The position numbers and the translations under genes are program-made. Positions 48,502 to 60,000 of a stretch of 60,000 nt of DNA are shown here, piece by piece. Under the pieces are notes generated by a model. It saw only the letters and a program-made list of their open reading frames with translations. It had not been told where the DNA came from and ran no database searches. The stretch lies in contig CAIIXF020000002.1 of NCBI GenBank assembly GCA_903813345.2, positions 20,166,455-20,226,454 on the forward strand, in the 5' to 3' direction. The DNA comes from Owenia fusiformis (taxonomy: Eukaryota; Annelida; Polychaeta; Sabellida; Oweniidae). Numbering within the stretch: position 1 is the stretch's first letter; the number at the start of each line of letters is the position of its first letter.

Positions 48502-50149
48502 GTCCCCACCACATAGTGTGGGGCCATATTGTCGGCCTAGGCGCGTCCGTCTGTCCGTCCGTCTGTCTGTCCGTCTGTTTGTCCGTCTGTCCGTCTGTCC
48601 GTACGTCCGGCAGTTTTCTCCAAAACCGCTATAGATATCACCTTCAAATTTTCAGGGATAACTAATGAGTGCATACAGATGTGGATGAAAAAAAATTAAC
48701 TCGATACCTACTTCCTGTCGGCCATTTTGAAGTCAAATGCTAAAATCCTTGTCTGCAAACTTTAAGAAAAACGGCTTCACAGTTGCTTTTAAAACTTTAA
48801 TATCTTGTTCAGCTCACTTCATTCTAGATCTGATTAGGTTTTGGACCTGTTAGCTCAGTCATGTCAGCCATTTTGAATGTTTTAAGAAAAGTTAGCGCAC
48901 GATAATACTTTGTATCATATTGAATGGTGTTTTTCAGTTTTCATACTTTAACTATTTAGTAGCTTTATAAATAATTTCAGGTGTACTTTGTTGTAAAAGC
49001 CTATGTTATTGTTAACAGTAGTTATATGTGATAATTTTGTAAAAGGAATTTAGCAAAAACTCATAATCACTTTTTTATTGTCGGCCATTTTGGATTTTTC
49101 CGTCCTAAAATCTTGTGTGTAAAGTCTTGTCTACGCGTTGTCAGGTGAACCGTTTGGTAGATCAATTTCAAATTTTCAGGGATGATTCTTAGTATGAAAA
49201 TCTAGATCTGATTAGTTTTTGGGCATTCTGGGTAAATGTCAAGGCAGCCATTTTGGATTTTCCGTCCTAAAATCTTGTCAGTAAAGTCTTGTCTACGCAT
49301 TTTCAGGTGAACCGTTTGGTAGATCAATTTCAAATTTTCAGGGATGATTCTCAGTATGAAAATCTAGATCTGATTAGTTTTTTGGCATTTTGGGTAAATG
49401 TCAAGGCAGCCATTTTGGATTTTCCGTCCTAAAATCTTGTCAGTAAAGTCTTGTCTACGCATTTTCAGGTGAACCGTTTGGTAGATCAATTTGAAATTTT
49501 CAGGGATGATTCTCAGTATGAAAATCTAGATCTGATTAGTTTTTATGCATTCTGGATAAATGTCAAGGCAGCCATTTTGGATTTTCCGTCTTAAAATCTT
49601 GCCTGTAAAGTCTTGTCTACGCGTTTTTAGGTGAACCGTTTGGTAGATCAATTTCAAATTTTCAGGGATGATTCTTAGTATGAAAATCTAGATCTGATTA
49701 GTTTTTGGGCATTCTGGGTAAATGTCAAGGCAGCCATTTTGGATTTTCTGTCCTAAAATCTTGTTTGTAAAGTTTTGTCTACGCACTTCCAGGTGAACCG
49801 TTTGGTAGATCAATTTCAAATTTTCAGGGATGATTCTTGGTATGAAAATCTAGAACAGATTAGTTTTTTGGCATTCTGGATAAATGTCAAGGCAGCCATT
49901 TTGGATTTTCGGTCCTCAAATCTTGTCTGTAAAGTCTTGTTTACATGTTTTCTGGTTAACTGTGTGACGGATCAATTTCAAATTTTCAGGGGTTCTTAGT
50001 TTGAAAATCTAGAACTGACTAATTTTTTGGCATTCTTGGTAAATTTTAAGGTGGCCATTTTGGATTTTCCATCCTCAAATTGTGTCGGTAAAGTCTTATC
50101 TACTCATTTGTAGGATAACCATTTGACGGGATCACCCATAGGTGGGGAC
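48502..50149. mobile_element. Non-autonomous element with GTCCCCACC/GGTGGGGAC ends
   Basis: Perfect 9-bp inverted ends GTCCCCACC (48502-48510) and GGTGGGGAC (50141-50149); the left end forms a hairpin with AGTGTGGGGCCATATTGT. Then comes a GTCC/GTCT simple repeat (48545-48607) and the 162-bp tandem array. Inserted in the Tx1-like LINE. It has the same design as the GTCACCACC elements. Confidence 0.72.
49086..50130. repeat. Seven tandem copies of a ~162-bp unit
   Basis: CATTTTGGATTTTCCGTCCT starts units at 49086, 49248, 49411, 49573, 49735, 49897 and 50056 (spacing 159-163). Each has GGTGAACCGTTTGGTAGATC and CAAATTTTCAGGGATGATTC. Two more decayed starts are at about 48721 and 48868. Confidence 0.88.
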
Positions 50150-50773
50150 ATTTTGTACACATTTGTGTTCTTGTATTAGTATGTTATATGTATCCTTATT
50201 CGTCATTGTTTGTAGTTCCTTTATAGAAATGGATTCTTCTTTCACATCAGTTTCTGTCTCGGTCCGTCTCGGTGTTTTTATTTGGTTTCTCCATTCTGCT
50301 GGTATGCTGTGTATGATGTGGTACCATTGAATGAATGTTGTGTTTATTAAATCAAATTTCCTTTTCAGTGCTTGGTACGGGATTAATTGATTGTCCTCAT
50401 ACAACTGTTTGATATATATTATCCCTTTGGATTTCCACCCCTCTATATATAAGGTCTCCCTTCTATTTTGTACATGTCTATTGTTCCAAATTATCTGGTT
50501 TTCGGGTGTATGGATGTCCTTGTACTCCTTAAAATGTATTGCACACCATGCATTGTATACGTCCCTTGCTGCTGTAAGTTTTATGTTGCTGGCAATCATC
50601 GGATTGATTTCTCTGAGGTTGTATTCCCATGCATGTTCTCTGATATCTTCCAACTGCTGTTGCCAGAGTATTTTCCACTTACTTTTTATGTTGTTGTCCG
50701 TTAATTTTTTAATCCATTTGAGTTTTAATTTATTAGCAAGTGATGGAATATGCGTCATTTCAACCGTAACCTT

Positions 50774-52817
50774 GACCTTTTACGTCAAAAGTACGAACGG
50801 CACTTAGAATAATTTGAGAATTATGCCAAAAGTACGAACGGAACCAACAATATCCACTAATTACTAGAATATGACACTTTAGTGGAAAATAACGATCTAA
50901 ACATGTTTGTGAGTATATAAACAACATTAAGTGAAACCCAACAGTGGGGAGACATCGAACTGACATTACTGAATAGCGGCAAACAAGTAAGTAAATCTGT
51001 TGGGTTATCACAAAACGCTTACCCCCCATAGTGTTATATATCAAAATGTACCTGTTCATATAGGGGTTCGATTGATCTACATCAAATTATAGGGAGTCGG
51101 GTTACTTTTTGAGATATCAGCGTCCATTTATTGTAACTCGCGTTTGCTACCATTTCCTTAATTCTGAGATGATGGGCAAACGCGTAGTAAACATGCTCAC
51201 GTCGGAACTATTTTTGACCTACATCGCTATTTTCGTAATTCAAATGAAAGTTGAACTCCTCCTCTTTATTTTGATACCAAATAGTTTTTAAATGGACTAT
51301 ATACTATATACTTTTTGGCGGATGGATATGGAACCTCATACCTTAACAAAGGAGGTTACTTCGCTAAGGCTTTATAACCACTCTACTGCCCTGTCAACCC
51401 TCACGCATTAGGCGTGATTGTTACGCATTTGCTGGAAAATAGAAATCACGCATCAATTTAGCGTGTATGATCAAATATACGCAAATCACGCATTTTGTTG
51501 AAATTTTTAAAAATCGGTCTTTTGTGAAATGCCGATAAGGTAAAATACCGAACGGCGAAAAAACGAACGCTTTCCGTTCGGTCTTTGCACGCGATTGCCG
51601 TTTATGTCACGCATTTGGTACAAAATATGTGTATATATGACGCATTTGTTTCGAAAATGTTCACACCTACCCCCCAATTGTTCCACTGCAGGCAACGGAG
51701 TATCGAGTTTGAATAATGGCTGCCAATGTTCCTTGAGTAGACCTAGCTAGGTACTAGGTAGAAAGCAACCTACTTTTTCACCCATTGAAATACATGTAAA
51801 ATTGACAAAGTTCAAATCATAATTTCTCAAATCCCAGCCCATCGAATCCTCGCATCCATTCAGATCATGTAGTCTATAACTCCTATTCAAAAACTTCCCG
51901 TTCGGTTATATCATGGGCTTTCAACCAACTAGACTGAAAGCCCATGCCGTTATATGGTGAGAAAAATATCCCACGAACGAAAAAAGATTTTGCTACATTT
52001 ATAAGCGAGCATTGATTTTTGGGTCTGTAAAAAGCACGTCCGACCTGATTATCCCATTGATTTACAAGAATATAATTCAATTTTTGGGTTCAAAATTATA
52101 ATCTGATCTGTCAGCGGTCCCTGACACTCCTACTAGCTATTACCAAACATTAATTGCCAATACGTGTACAATACGTGCCATACATCTACAAAGTAGATAA
52201 CTAGTGTTCTAAGTACTTCTAGCCTAATCCTATACGATGAACAATACAAATCTCAAGTAGGTTGTATTGACCCCTATATAGTTTAAAAAACACTGATAAG
52301 TAATATAGAAATTCACTGGTGGTCCACTCGATTACGCTGGTTACTGACACGGTAATGTCGGAACTTGGAAGGTACTATTTTTCTTTTTTCCTGTTTCGTT
52401 TAAGAAAATGTACATGCTTGCGAACATCTTAACCGTTTTTCGTGTAACTTAAGTGAGGCTATTAATTGACGATTCTGTTTTGCCTACAACGCGTGGAATA
52501 AGGAAAAAAGAAAAATCGTACCTTCGAGGTTCCAACATTTTGTTACCGAAACGGTTCGTTTGAAAGGGACACGGTAAAATGTGGATATGGCATACTTAAA
52601 TGGAACTCATTAACATAAAGTTGTGTTTCCTTAAAGTAAAAATATAAGACATCAAATATATAATCCAGAATGTTTAGGTTCATTAGGGATGCGTCTGAGT
52701 TCTGTATAATGTTCTTGATCCGGTCCCTGATACATTTGTTAATGGATAACAAAAGTTGTAACTATTACTAGACTTAGATAGATGACCTGAGAAACTATTC
52801 AGACGAAAACCTTTTTA
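50774..52817. other. Intergenic, no gene recognised
   Basis: Sequence before the exostosin-like gene, without credible frames. ACGCAT/ATGCGT words cluster at 51400-51660. A promoter for the downstream gene must lie here, but none was pinpointed. Confidence 0.45.
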
Positions 52818-54041
52818 GTGAAACAAGAGAATATAAGAATAACATCAACGTTATATATTCTGACCATGCTGACTGGAAGGAGATTCAAGATTAAAGTAAT
52901 GGGTGCAATAATCATAATATCATTAGTCTTATTTGCGTTTGTTTCATATACAAAGAACATTTCAGGAGATGTTAAGAAGCAACCTGATCTTAAACTCGAT
53001 AAAGATAATAGGTGCCGTCAACTATGCACAGGGAAATATGACACCGCAAAAGGCTATCCATCCATTGCTAATTCAGGACTATATCGGGATTACTTATGCC
53101 CGACCATGTTTCGAGATATGGCAGACTATGTTTATGCATGGCCATACCGTCATTTTGATGAAATTATCAATACACCAAATGTGAGAAAAGTTCTGGATTG
53201 CCTTCCTCCGATTCCAATATTATACTCTAAAGGCGATCCAAAAATTGTAAAGAGTTTTATCAAACAACTAGGAAACCATCTTAAACCTGGGTTTATTCTT
53301 CTAACTGGACAAACTGATTACGAAAGTCCAGGTAATAATACAAGATCACTAGATAATTCTATGATATTAAGATGGTACGGATCAAACCCTGGTATAACTC
53401 ATCAAAAGTTCCAACCAATACCCCTTGGTTTAAACTGTTATGAGCACGGCAAGGGGATGCAGCATTATTATAACAAATACGGAGACAATATCATTGAAAA
53501 AATACAAAATAACAGAAAACGCATGGAAAATGGAGATATCCAAAAACTAGCCGTGATTAATTTCGGCGATACTCATCCGGTTCGACAGACAGTTAAGACC
53601 CAACTGTGTACTAAAGCAGCACGTCCTTATATAGAATGCCAGAATAAATTGTGGGCGAACGAGATTAAGGGAACTGAAAAGTTAACTCTGCTTTATGAAT
53701 ATCTGTCCAAGTATCCATTTTGGGTAGCACCCAGGGGCAATGGGCTTGACACCCACAGGATCTGGGAGGCCTTATATGTTGGCTCTATACCTATTGTACA
53801 AAGGTCCCGACTGGATCCATTGTTTAAAGACTTACCTGTACTTTTAATCGACAACTATGGAGATCTTACAGAAAAACTACTCAAAGAAACATTAATCAAG
53901 TTTTCAGATATGGATATTGATACGAAGACACTACACAGAAACTACTGGTGGAATGAAATAGAAAAATTCAGAACAGAAATGCTTAGTAAATTTAATCTTG
54001 TAGAATCTTATAGGTCAAGATGTTGGGCAACCAATTGGTAA
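52818..54041 (+). CDS. Exostosin-like (GT47-type) glycosyltransferase
   Basis: Single-exon frame of 407 residues; the Met at 52866 has a better context (ACCATG) and would give 391. A membrane segment (GAIIIISLVLFAFVSY) just after it indicates type II topology, Golgi or ER, catalytic domain in the lumen. The C-terminal half has PFWVAPRGNGLDTHRIWEAL followed by GSIPIVQRS and LFKDLPVLLIDNY, the signature of the exostosin/GT47 C-terminal region that binds the nucleotide sugar. Upstream, LNCYEHGKG and several cysteines (CRQLC, CLPP) are present. Substrate unknown; it is shorter than EXT-type two-domain enzymes and closer to single-domain members. AATAAA at 54092-54097 follows the stop by about 50 nt. 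Lack of introns, as in the 4-kb gene, may reflect origin by retroposition or family habit. Confidence 0.75.
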   Translation: MKQENIRITSTLYILTMLTGRRFKIKVMGAIIIISLVLFAFVSYTKNISGDVKKQPDLKLDKDNRCRQLCTGKYDTAKGYPSIANSGLYRDYLCPTMFRDMADYVYAWPYRHFDEIINTPNVRKVLDCLPPIPILYSKGDPKIVKSFIKQLGNHLKPGFILLTGQTDYESPGNNTRSLDNSMILRWYGSNPGITHQKFQPIPLGLNCYEHGKGMQHYYNKYGDNIIEKIQNNRKRMENGDIQKLAVINFGDTHPVRQTVKTQLCTKAARPYIECQNKLWANEIKGTEKLTLLYEYLSKYPFWVAPRGNGLDTHRIWEALYVGSIPIVQRSRLDPLFKDLPVLLIDNYGDLTEKLLKETLIKFSDMDIDTKTLHRNYWWNEIEKFRTEMLSKFNLVESYRSRCWATNW

Positions 54042-57000
54042 AGAGAGGTGAATGAAAAACTGAGTGGAATCGAAAATAATCACTTTTTTGTAATAAAAAT
54101 TCTCTTAAACCAGTTCGAGAAGTGTTCGGAATAGACCATTCTGATACTCATAGCATCTTTCTGTTTAACATGATACATGATCCCAGGTCGAGGATGAGAT
54201 GCCATGGTTTATCACGATGGAAATAGACAGGTTTTACTTGACATGCATTTATTTCAGATTATGGCAACAATTCTATTAAATTATATATAATACAGTTCTC
54301 CACAAATTAATCTATACACAGTAGTGTCTATATCATTCCGTATGACACTCAAAACCACTTAAGTGTGAAATTAATTTTGTTAAAAAGTGAAAAAAATTCT
54401 AAAATGTTTTTTTCAAATAGACATATAGTATATCTGTATACAATTGTACATTCGTTACCCAAGGCATTGAAGTAAACTCCTAGGAAAAATAGGCGAATTT
54501 TCAAATTGAAATTAGGGTCCGTCTCAAACATGTCGATTTTCACATCTTGACCCCCTGATTAATATATCAAGCTATTCAAATTAGAATGCAACATTTTCAA
54601 AAAAACAAGAAAGTTCCGCATGGTACTTTAACTGTCCTTTAAAATCGCAAATGGATTTGGACTGCAAGCTTTTCCTTTTTGATGTGCATCACTTGTCAAC
54701 ATGAACCAATAAAATCTATCATTTTTCTCGATTTTTTACTTACCCTTTGTTTTTCATTTGAATAAAATTGAAAGGGTCGACTTTATTGAAACGTGAATCG
54801 ATGCGATCATGAAAAATGATCCTAAAGACGATAAAAAATGATAACAGTTTTATTTGGGAAGAATTGATCATTACGCTATTTCACTATTCAACCGCATGTC
54901 GATTTTCACAAGACAATTAGAAACAAATGACAGTGATTTAGAAAGTTCATTTTAGGGAACGCTTACTTCACGAATCGACATTTTTGATATGTAGGATATA
55001 ACTAGCTGAATTGAGAAACACCCAGTTTGTATTTGCATCCAAATATGACCACGTTTATGTAAAATTTCCCGTCAAAACAGGACATACGTAAATATGATTT
55101 GGAGAATCCTGTCGTTTTTCAGATTTTATTCTAAAATATCGTCAAAGAAAATAAACTTAGGACATGTACGTATTACGTCCGCAAAGTTTATATGCACTGA
55201 ACACATCTTTTCTACATTCTTTTCACACCAACTTTACCAAAACATTACACTGATTCATGAGACAAGGGTTTACATTTTTAGATTGAATGAGAATTGGGTG
55301 ACAGATGTCATGCCATGTCGTTAAAATATTTTTTGACACCCTTGGTATATGTTTCCCTTTTATCTCATATACCAGGTTTGGTACCTTGCCTTGTTTTTAC
55401 AATTTGAGTAATTTTCCCTTCCTAGTGACGTTTTTCCTGCATGTATCACAACAACAGGACAACCATTTACGTAATATTGGAGTGCAATCAGCGTCTATCT
55501 AGATTTCTAGATCTGAAATGTCCCTTTAACATATTTCAAATCAAGAACCCGATCCTTATTCTACTCGAGTGTACGTTATCAGTTGAAACATATGATATTG
55601 ATGTCGAGTCGAGTCCAGTTAGGCTGGCGTATACGTATAGTTCAATCATAAAAATCATCTGCTCCGGTGTAGAGACGTTTCTCTTGACACCATTATCTGC
55701 GGAGCGCTTCGCCGATTAACCCCCCCCCCCCCTCTGTCCAAGTTCCTAGCACAAGACTTTTTTCCATGACCACCGGAAGTGTTTTTATTACTATGCTTTC
55801 TTCATTCTGAGATTTTTGTTTTAGCCGCTATAATTTCCGCTTTAGAGAAACAAATTTCTTTCTTGTCAGACTCGATCCCTTTTCCGGATTTCTGATTTCA
55901 CATCTTACAATTAACTTTCGCTATTAAATTTGTTTCTTCTGATGTTTTGTTTGAAGCTCTTGAAGTCTATATATTTTAGTGGTCTACCCCCGGTTTTATT
56001 TTTCGAAGAGGGGAAAAATCATCTCGCTTTTGTTGCCTCTATCGTCGATGGCGCACCTTGTGCTTTTTGTTTCTATAATGCTAGTTAATTCGATTGGCGA
56101 TATTTTTCAATGAGGAACGTAATCTTATGCACCTCATCTCTTGATTTTTTGATTTTTTTATTCTCGGACATTGATTTGCAACGAATTACGTTTGACGAGG
56201 GCATTCCGAAGTTGCACATCAGATCGTAATGTATCTAGTAGATCAGATCGTAATAATGAAATTAGAAAGTAATGATAAGCAAATATACATCATTGAAAAG
56301 CTATAAAATCTTTCATATTACAAATTAGAGATGCCTGTTTATGCTGTTCACCATTGAGAATGATGCATTCATTGAAAGGGAAGCTGATTCCAAACGTTAA
56401 TAGACTTTATGATTGCAGTCAGCAATCCCCGGGAATGCACTGAACGAAACACTATTTACAGAGGTTGACACATTTTGGGCTATAATGGTCTTCATAGTGA
56501 TTTTTGTAGCAATTTTTTTTCGGTAAATTATGCTTATGGAAGTTCCAAATAACTTGACACCTGCTTGCATGTAACGTATTTTTGTAAAGACGTATAAAAT
56601 GGAAAATGTACGCTAAACAAAGAGAAAACTCTTTAGCTGTTATCTTTTCAATGTCTAACAATTGATCGTTATACGTAAATTACCATAAAACTGTTATACA
56701 TGTGTTATCAGAGTATTGGTAATCATATAAAATCAAATTAATCCATCTGTGATTTATACAAATGACTAATTTACTGCTTTGAGTTCAATGGTATAACCAT
56801 GTCGATTTTCACGCATGTCGATTGTCACAGTTTCACACCATATTCGCTCATAGATTGGGTCGTACTGGTTATTTCGTAAAATCTTTTCGTTGAAATAGAG
56901 TGGATACAATGTTTTTTTGAATAGTGTCCATCTTTACACAAGAATGCTGCCCATGTTTGAATTACATCTTGGTCGTTTTTCACAAGAAAAATGGTGAATT

Positions 57001-57047
57001 TCCAGAATTTTTCAGATAATGCTCATTATAATTCAATCACAATTATT
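54042..57047. other. Intergenic with repeated CATGTCGATTTTCAC motif
   Basis: No gene recognised. The word CATGTCGATTTTCAC occurs near 54530, 54896 and 56799 (with CATGTCGATTGTCAC just after) and again at 58647 beyond the fold-back element. A copy of the dispersed repeat of 42.65 kb is at 54135-54220. A C-run lies at 55720-55731. Confidence 0.5.
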
Positions 57048-58529
57048 CACGCCTAACCATCGCGTAAGCAGGCGTCACCGTACAGCGTCAAAAAATACAG
57101 TAGTACAGTTTTCTGTACGGTGACGAAAATTAACTGAGTTGAAGCAAAAACTATAATGAGGGTTTTAAAAAGATTAATTAGATGAAAATAAATACGATTT
57201 CGGGTGTAATAAAAACAGCATTCTCTTAGGAATGGTTTTAACTTTCTAATTATGATAAAAGTTTTTCGAGCACTGCTCGGATTTTTTCTGACTGGATCGG
57301 CCCACATAATCGACTCGAGAGAAAAATGGTGTTTTTTCACTTTTCGTTTGGTTATTATTTTCCCTGTCGTCTGAGAGTATGGATTATTTTTATGAGAATA
57401 TGTATTTGTTATCTACACATTTTAGAACAGATGACTATTCGGCAAATAATCATTCAGTGTATTTATTTAAAAAAGATCAGAACTGTACGGTGACGCATCA
57501 GCTGTACGGTGACGCTTCCTTAGATTTTATGAAGTGCTCTAAGCTTACTGAACAAGAGGTAAAGAAGCGTCAGATCTACATGTACATTATCACTGGTAAG
57601 TATCAAGCGAAGGTTACAGCCGTCACCTTCGCATTTAAGATGGCGGACAGAAAGTATTAATTTCGATATTTTTAGTTTTCATGGAATTTACTATTTGAAA
57701 GTTGACGTAATGCTTTGGTATCATTTGAACTAAGCCAGGCTTTTCTCATATGACTAACAAAGATAGCCTACACAGCCATCTTTACCCAATGCAAGATATT
57801 GCATCTGTCATCCTAAAAAGTCACACGTGCAAGATGAGATTTACTTGTGACATCCCTTGTTTTAAAACATCAATAACATAGCAACAAGAGAGTTTTTGGT
57901 TTCATGATCTTTACCGTATCATACATTTCCAGTAACCTTCCATTAAGCTGTGGAAGATATCGTTGAACTGTAGCCCACATGCACTATATATGAACAAATG
58001 ATCATACTCCAGAGTTTCCATTTCATACAATCTTAGTCTCATTTAGTTCATCAAAGCATAGCGTCACCGTACAGCTGGTGCGTCACCGTACAAATTTGAT
58101 CTTTTTTAAATATACATAATGAATGGTTGTTTGCTGAATCTTCGCCCGTTCTAAAATGTGTAGTCAACAAATACATATTCTCATAAAAATAATCCATACT
58201 CTCAGACGGTAGGGAAAATAATAACCAAACAAAATGTGAAAAAACAACCTTTTTTCACTCTGGTCGATGATGTGGGCCGATTCACTCAGAAAAAATCCGA
58301 ACAGTGCTCGTAAAACGTTTATCATAATCAGAAAGTTAAAACCATTTCTAAGAGAATGCTGTTTTTATTTCACATGAAATCGTATTAGTTTTCATCAAAT
58401 TAATTTTTTTTAAACCCTTGTCATAGTTTTTGCTTCAAAGCAGTTAATTTGCGTTACCGTACAGAAAACTGTACTCCGCTATTTTTTGACGCTGTACGGT
58501 GACGCCTGCTTACGCGATGGTAAGGCGTG
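57048..58529. mobile_element. 1482-bp fold-back transposon
   Basis: Two ~470-bp inverted arms (57048-57512 and about 58061-58529) start CACGCCTAACCATCGCG and end with its near-perfect complement, flanked by 5-bp TTATT (57043-57047, 58530-58534). The motif GTACGGTGACGC or its complement occurs several times in each arm, as subterminal repeats. The ~550-bp centre has no convincing protein. Superfamily not assigned. Confidence 0.82.
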
Positions 58530-58534
58530 TTATT

Positions 58535-59938
58535 ATCACGATTTGGAATACGATGGTCTGATAAAATGAATCAAGGACTTGTCAACCACATATAACCCAA
58601 TTTTTTCGGATTCCCCTAATGCCCTGTGGGTGTGTTTTAACGACCATGTCGATTTTCACAGAATAAATTTTACATTTACTTTATTGAGTCTATATATTCG
58701 GTAATAAGTGGAGATCAAATCCGGTGCTCTCATCACACTCTGAATGAATGTTCTCTATGCCAGCATAACCAAAATTAAAAGATGCGACCATTTATTATTG
58801 AGATATTACATGTTTTCAAAAGCGTGTTGTCCTGTTACATTGGCAATTTCACCGAAATTCAGAATTTTGGAGCCAGATATCAACGCTACTTATGCTGACG
58901 TACTTCAGATAAAGGTATTCTATTTTAGAATACATAAAATGTTGAGCAAAAATACGTTCTGTTTCAGCTATGTTCAATTACATGAAAAATCCCTATTTTC
59001 AACACTTATTTGTTTTCACTGATGAGTCGTTTTGTTTGCATTAATAAGGAATAAATCAAACCATTTTATGTCGCAGAGATATGTTTTATATGTCTCTGTA
59101 TGTCGTGATCTTATCCTTCGGGAAATGGGATTATGCTTCATAGCAAGTTTAGACGACGATACTGTATAGCACATGCTCTCAGGAATTGATTCTACTTTCA
59201 ATAGACACCAAATTCATCTCTGATGATAGAAGAATGAAAAAGCCTTAGGGTCCCAACCTCCTTTGCTTACATTCGCAAAAACGTGAAAAATGACAAAACT
59301 TCTCATAACTTTTTGGAACTTAAACTATTGAAACCGATTCCACTTGCCGGTTTTATGCCAAAACGACATATACGGAATGATATAAACACTACCGTGTATA
59401 TGTTCTACTTTTTGAATATGCAACATGCTTTACAAGTATACTGTTACCAGCATATATATTGTTACATGACATGTACAGTGTATATGCTACAATACAATAA
59501 CGATTATAATCAGCTAGCTAGGGACAAAAAGTACCTGACATCAGTTGTTTCACTTCAGTTTGATAACACTATCATTGCCAGTTAATAATCTAGTCATGAG
59601 AAAAAGTTAACCCCAGTACGTTCATTCTGATTTGAGTTTTAGAATCTAAAAGAATGATGTTTTTTTTCAAAAAATAATCAGTGTGTAAAGTTCATTTCTA
59701 TAAAAAGAAACTAGATCTTGTAATGCAAACGTTCACATAAGTGGAATCATACATGTATCTATCATGAGAAAGATGTAAAACATAAGAACTGATTAAATAT
59801 TAAACGTGACACAGAAATGTAATGCACACAAAAAACTGGGTACAATACCATGGCTATCAAACACTAAATGAATTGAATCAGAGTCAGAATTAGATGTTGA
59901 ACAAATATTTCACTCTATTGAGGTGAATACCTGTACAT
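58535..59938. other. Intergenic, no gene recognised
   Basis: AT-rich sequence with short frames of no recognisable family. Confidence 0.45.
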
Positions 59939-59997
59939 CTTTCACAAGTGATATTCCACGAAGCCCGAAGGGCAAGTGGAATATCACCTTGTGAAAG
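59939..59997. repeat. Hairpin at window edge
   Basis: CTTTCACAAGTGATATTCCAC is inverted across a loop with GCCCGAAGGGC (one base inserted in the second arm). The loop word is the same as in the hairpin at 24601-24695. It may be the end of an element continuing outside the window. Confidence 0.65.
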
Positions 59998-60000
59998 TGC

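Larger units (their letters stand above)
47634..50765 (-). pseudogene. 5'-truncated Tx1/L1-like LINE, split by an element
   Basis: Minus-strand C-terminal LINE protein in two pieces. 50758-50156 has KLKWIKKLTDN, a WK/W-rich segment and FIQWYHIIHSIPAEW. 48497-47940 resumes in frame with LRYFQYRILLRTIFFNKML and the zinc knuckle CELCKEDKQDTIEHGLYEC. This pattern (zf-RVT type) is typical of Tx1/L1-group elements. The A-run of the 3' end is at 47634-47642 and an 8-bp candidate duplication GTAACCTT flanks it (47626-47633, 50766-50773). The catalytic RT part is missing, so it was dead on arrival. Confidence 0.72.

Noticed and set aside
50391-50807. 138-residue plus-strand hydrophobic frame
   Set aside because: It is antisense to the Tx1-like LINE protein, which has clear motifs on the minus strand.
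57379-57660. 93-residue plus-strand frame in the fold-back element
   Set aside because: Most of it lies in an inverted arm whose mirror copy is not open, and no family motif is seen.

Overview
This window is animal nuclear DNA. It is AT-rich, its genes are split by GT-AG introns with consistent phases, and it carries metazoan gene families (TNF ligands, TNF receptors, a Ly6/uPAR protein, type II Golgi-like glycosyltransferases) and many transposons. There is no vertebrate-specific signal. An invertebrate bilaterian, probably marine, fits best, but the phylum cannot be fixed from the sequence alone.

The centrepiece (about 6.9-24.4 kb) is a tandem array of three head-to-head TNF-ligand/TNF-receptor gene pairs. 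Each ligand is on the minus strand in 3 exons (phases 0,1): a signal/anchor plus pro-region with a furin-type basic site, a short exon opening the TNF fold, and the rest of the TNF domain. Each receptor is on the plus strand in 4 exons (phases 0,1,1): signal peptide, one exon with all the main cysteine-rich repeats, a stalk exon with a shared W-(D/N)-(S/F)-(M/L)-x(3)-C motif, and a transmembrane/tail exon. The two start codons of a pair are 486, 436 and 1327 bp apart, so a shared divergent promoter is likely. A fourth receptor with the same architecture (40.4-44.1 kb) has no ligand upstream. No receptor tail shows a death domain. I infer that the locus grew by duplication of a co-inherited ligand-receptor cassette.

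Other genes: a glycosyltransferase-like single-exon gene at 4.0-5.0 kb, a 126-residue Ly6/uPAR GPI-anchor-type protein in 3 exons at 27.7-29.0 kb, and an exostosin-like (GT47-type) single-exon gene at 52.8-54.0 kb.

Mobile DNA: between receptor 3 and receptor 4 is a nested set. A short element with GTCACCACC-type ends holds a 5'-truncated CR1/L2-like LINE, which holds a piggyBac element (30721-37311) with matching TTAA duplications, 13-bp terminal repeats and an open 575-residue transposase spread over 8 exons. The same LINE carries a patch homologous to the GC-rich minisatellite at 0.3-1.76 kb. A second LINE (Tx1/L1-like, minus strand, 47.6-50.8 kb) is split by another element containing seven copies of a 162-bp repeat. 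Several MITEs and fold-back elements have identifiable ends, including a 1482-bp one at 57.0-58.5 kb with repeated GTACGGTGACGC motifs. The remaining intergenic DNA shows no supportable genes.
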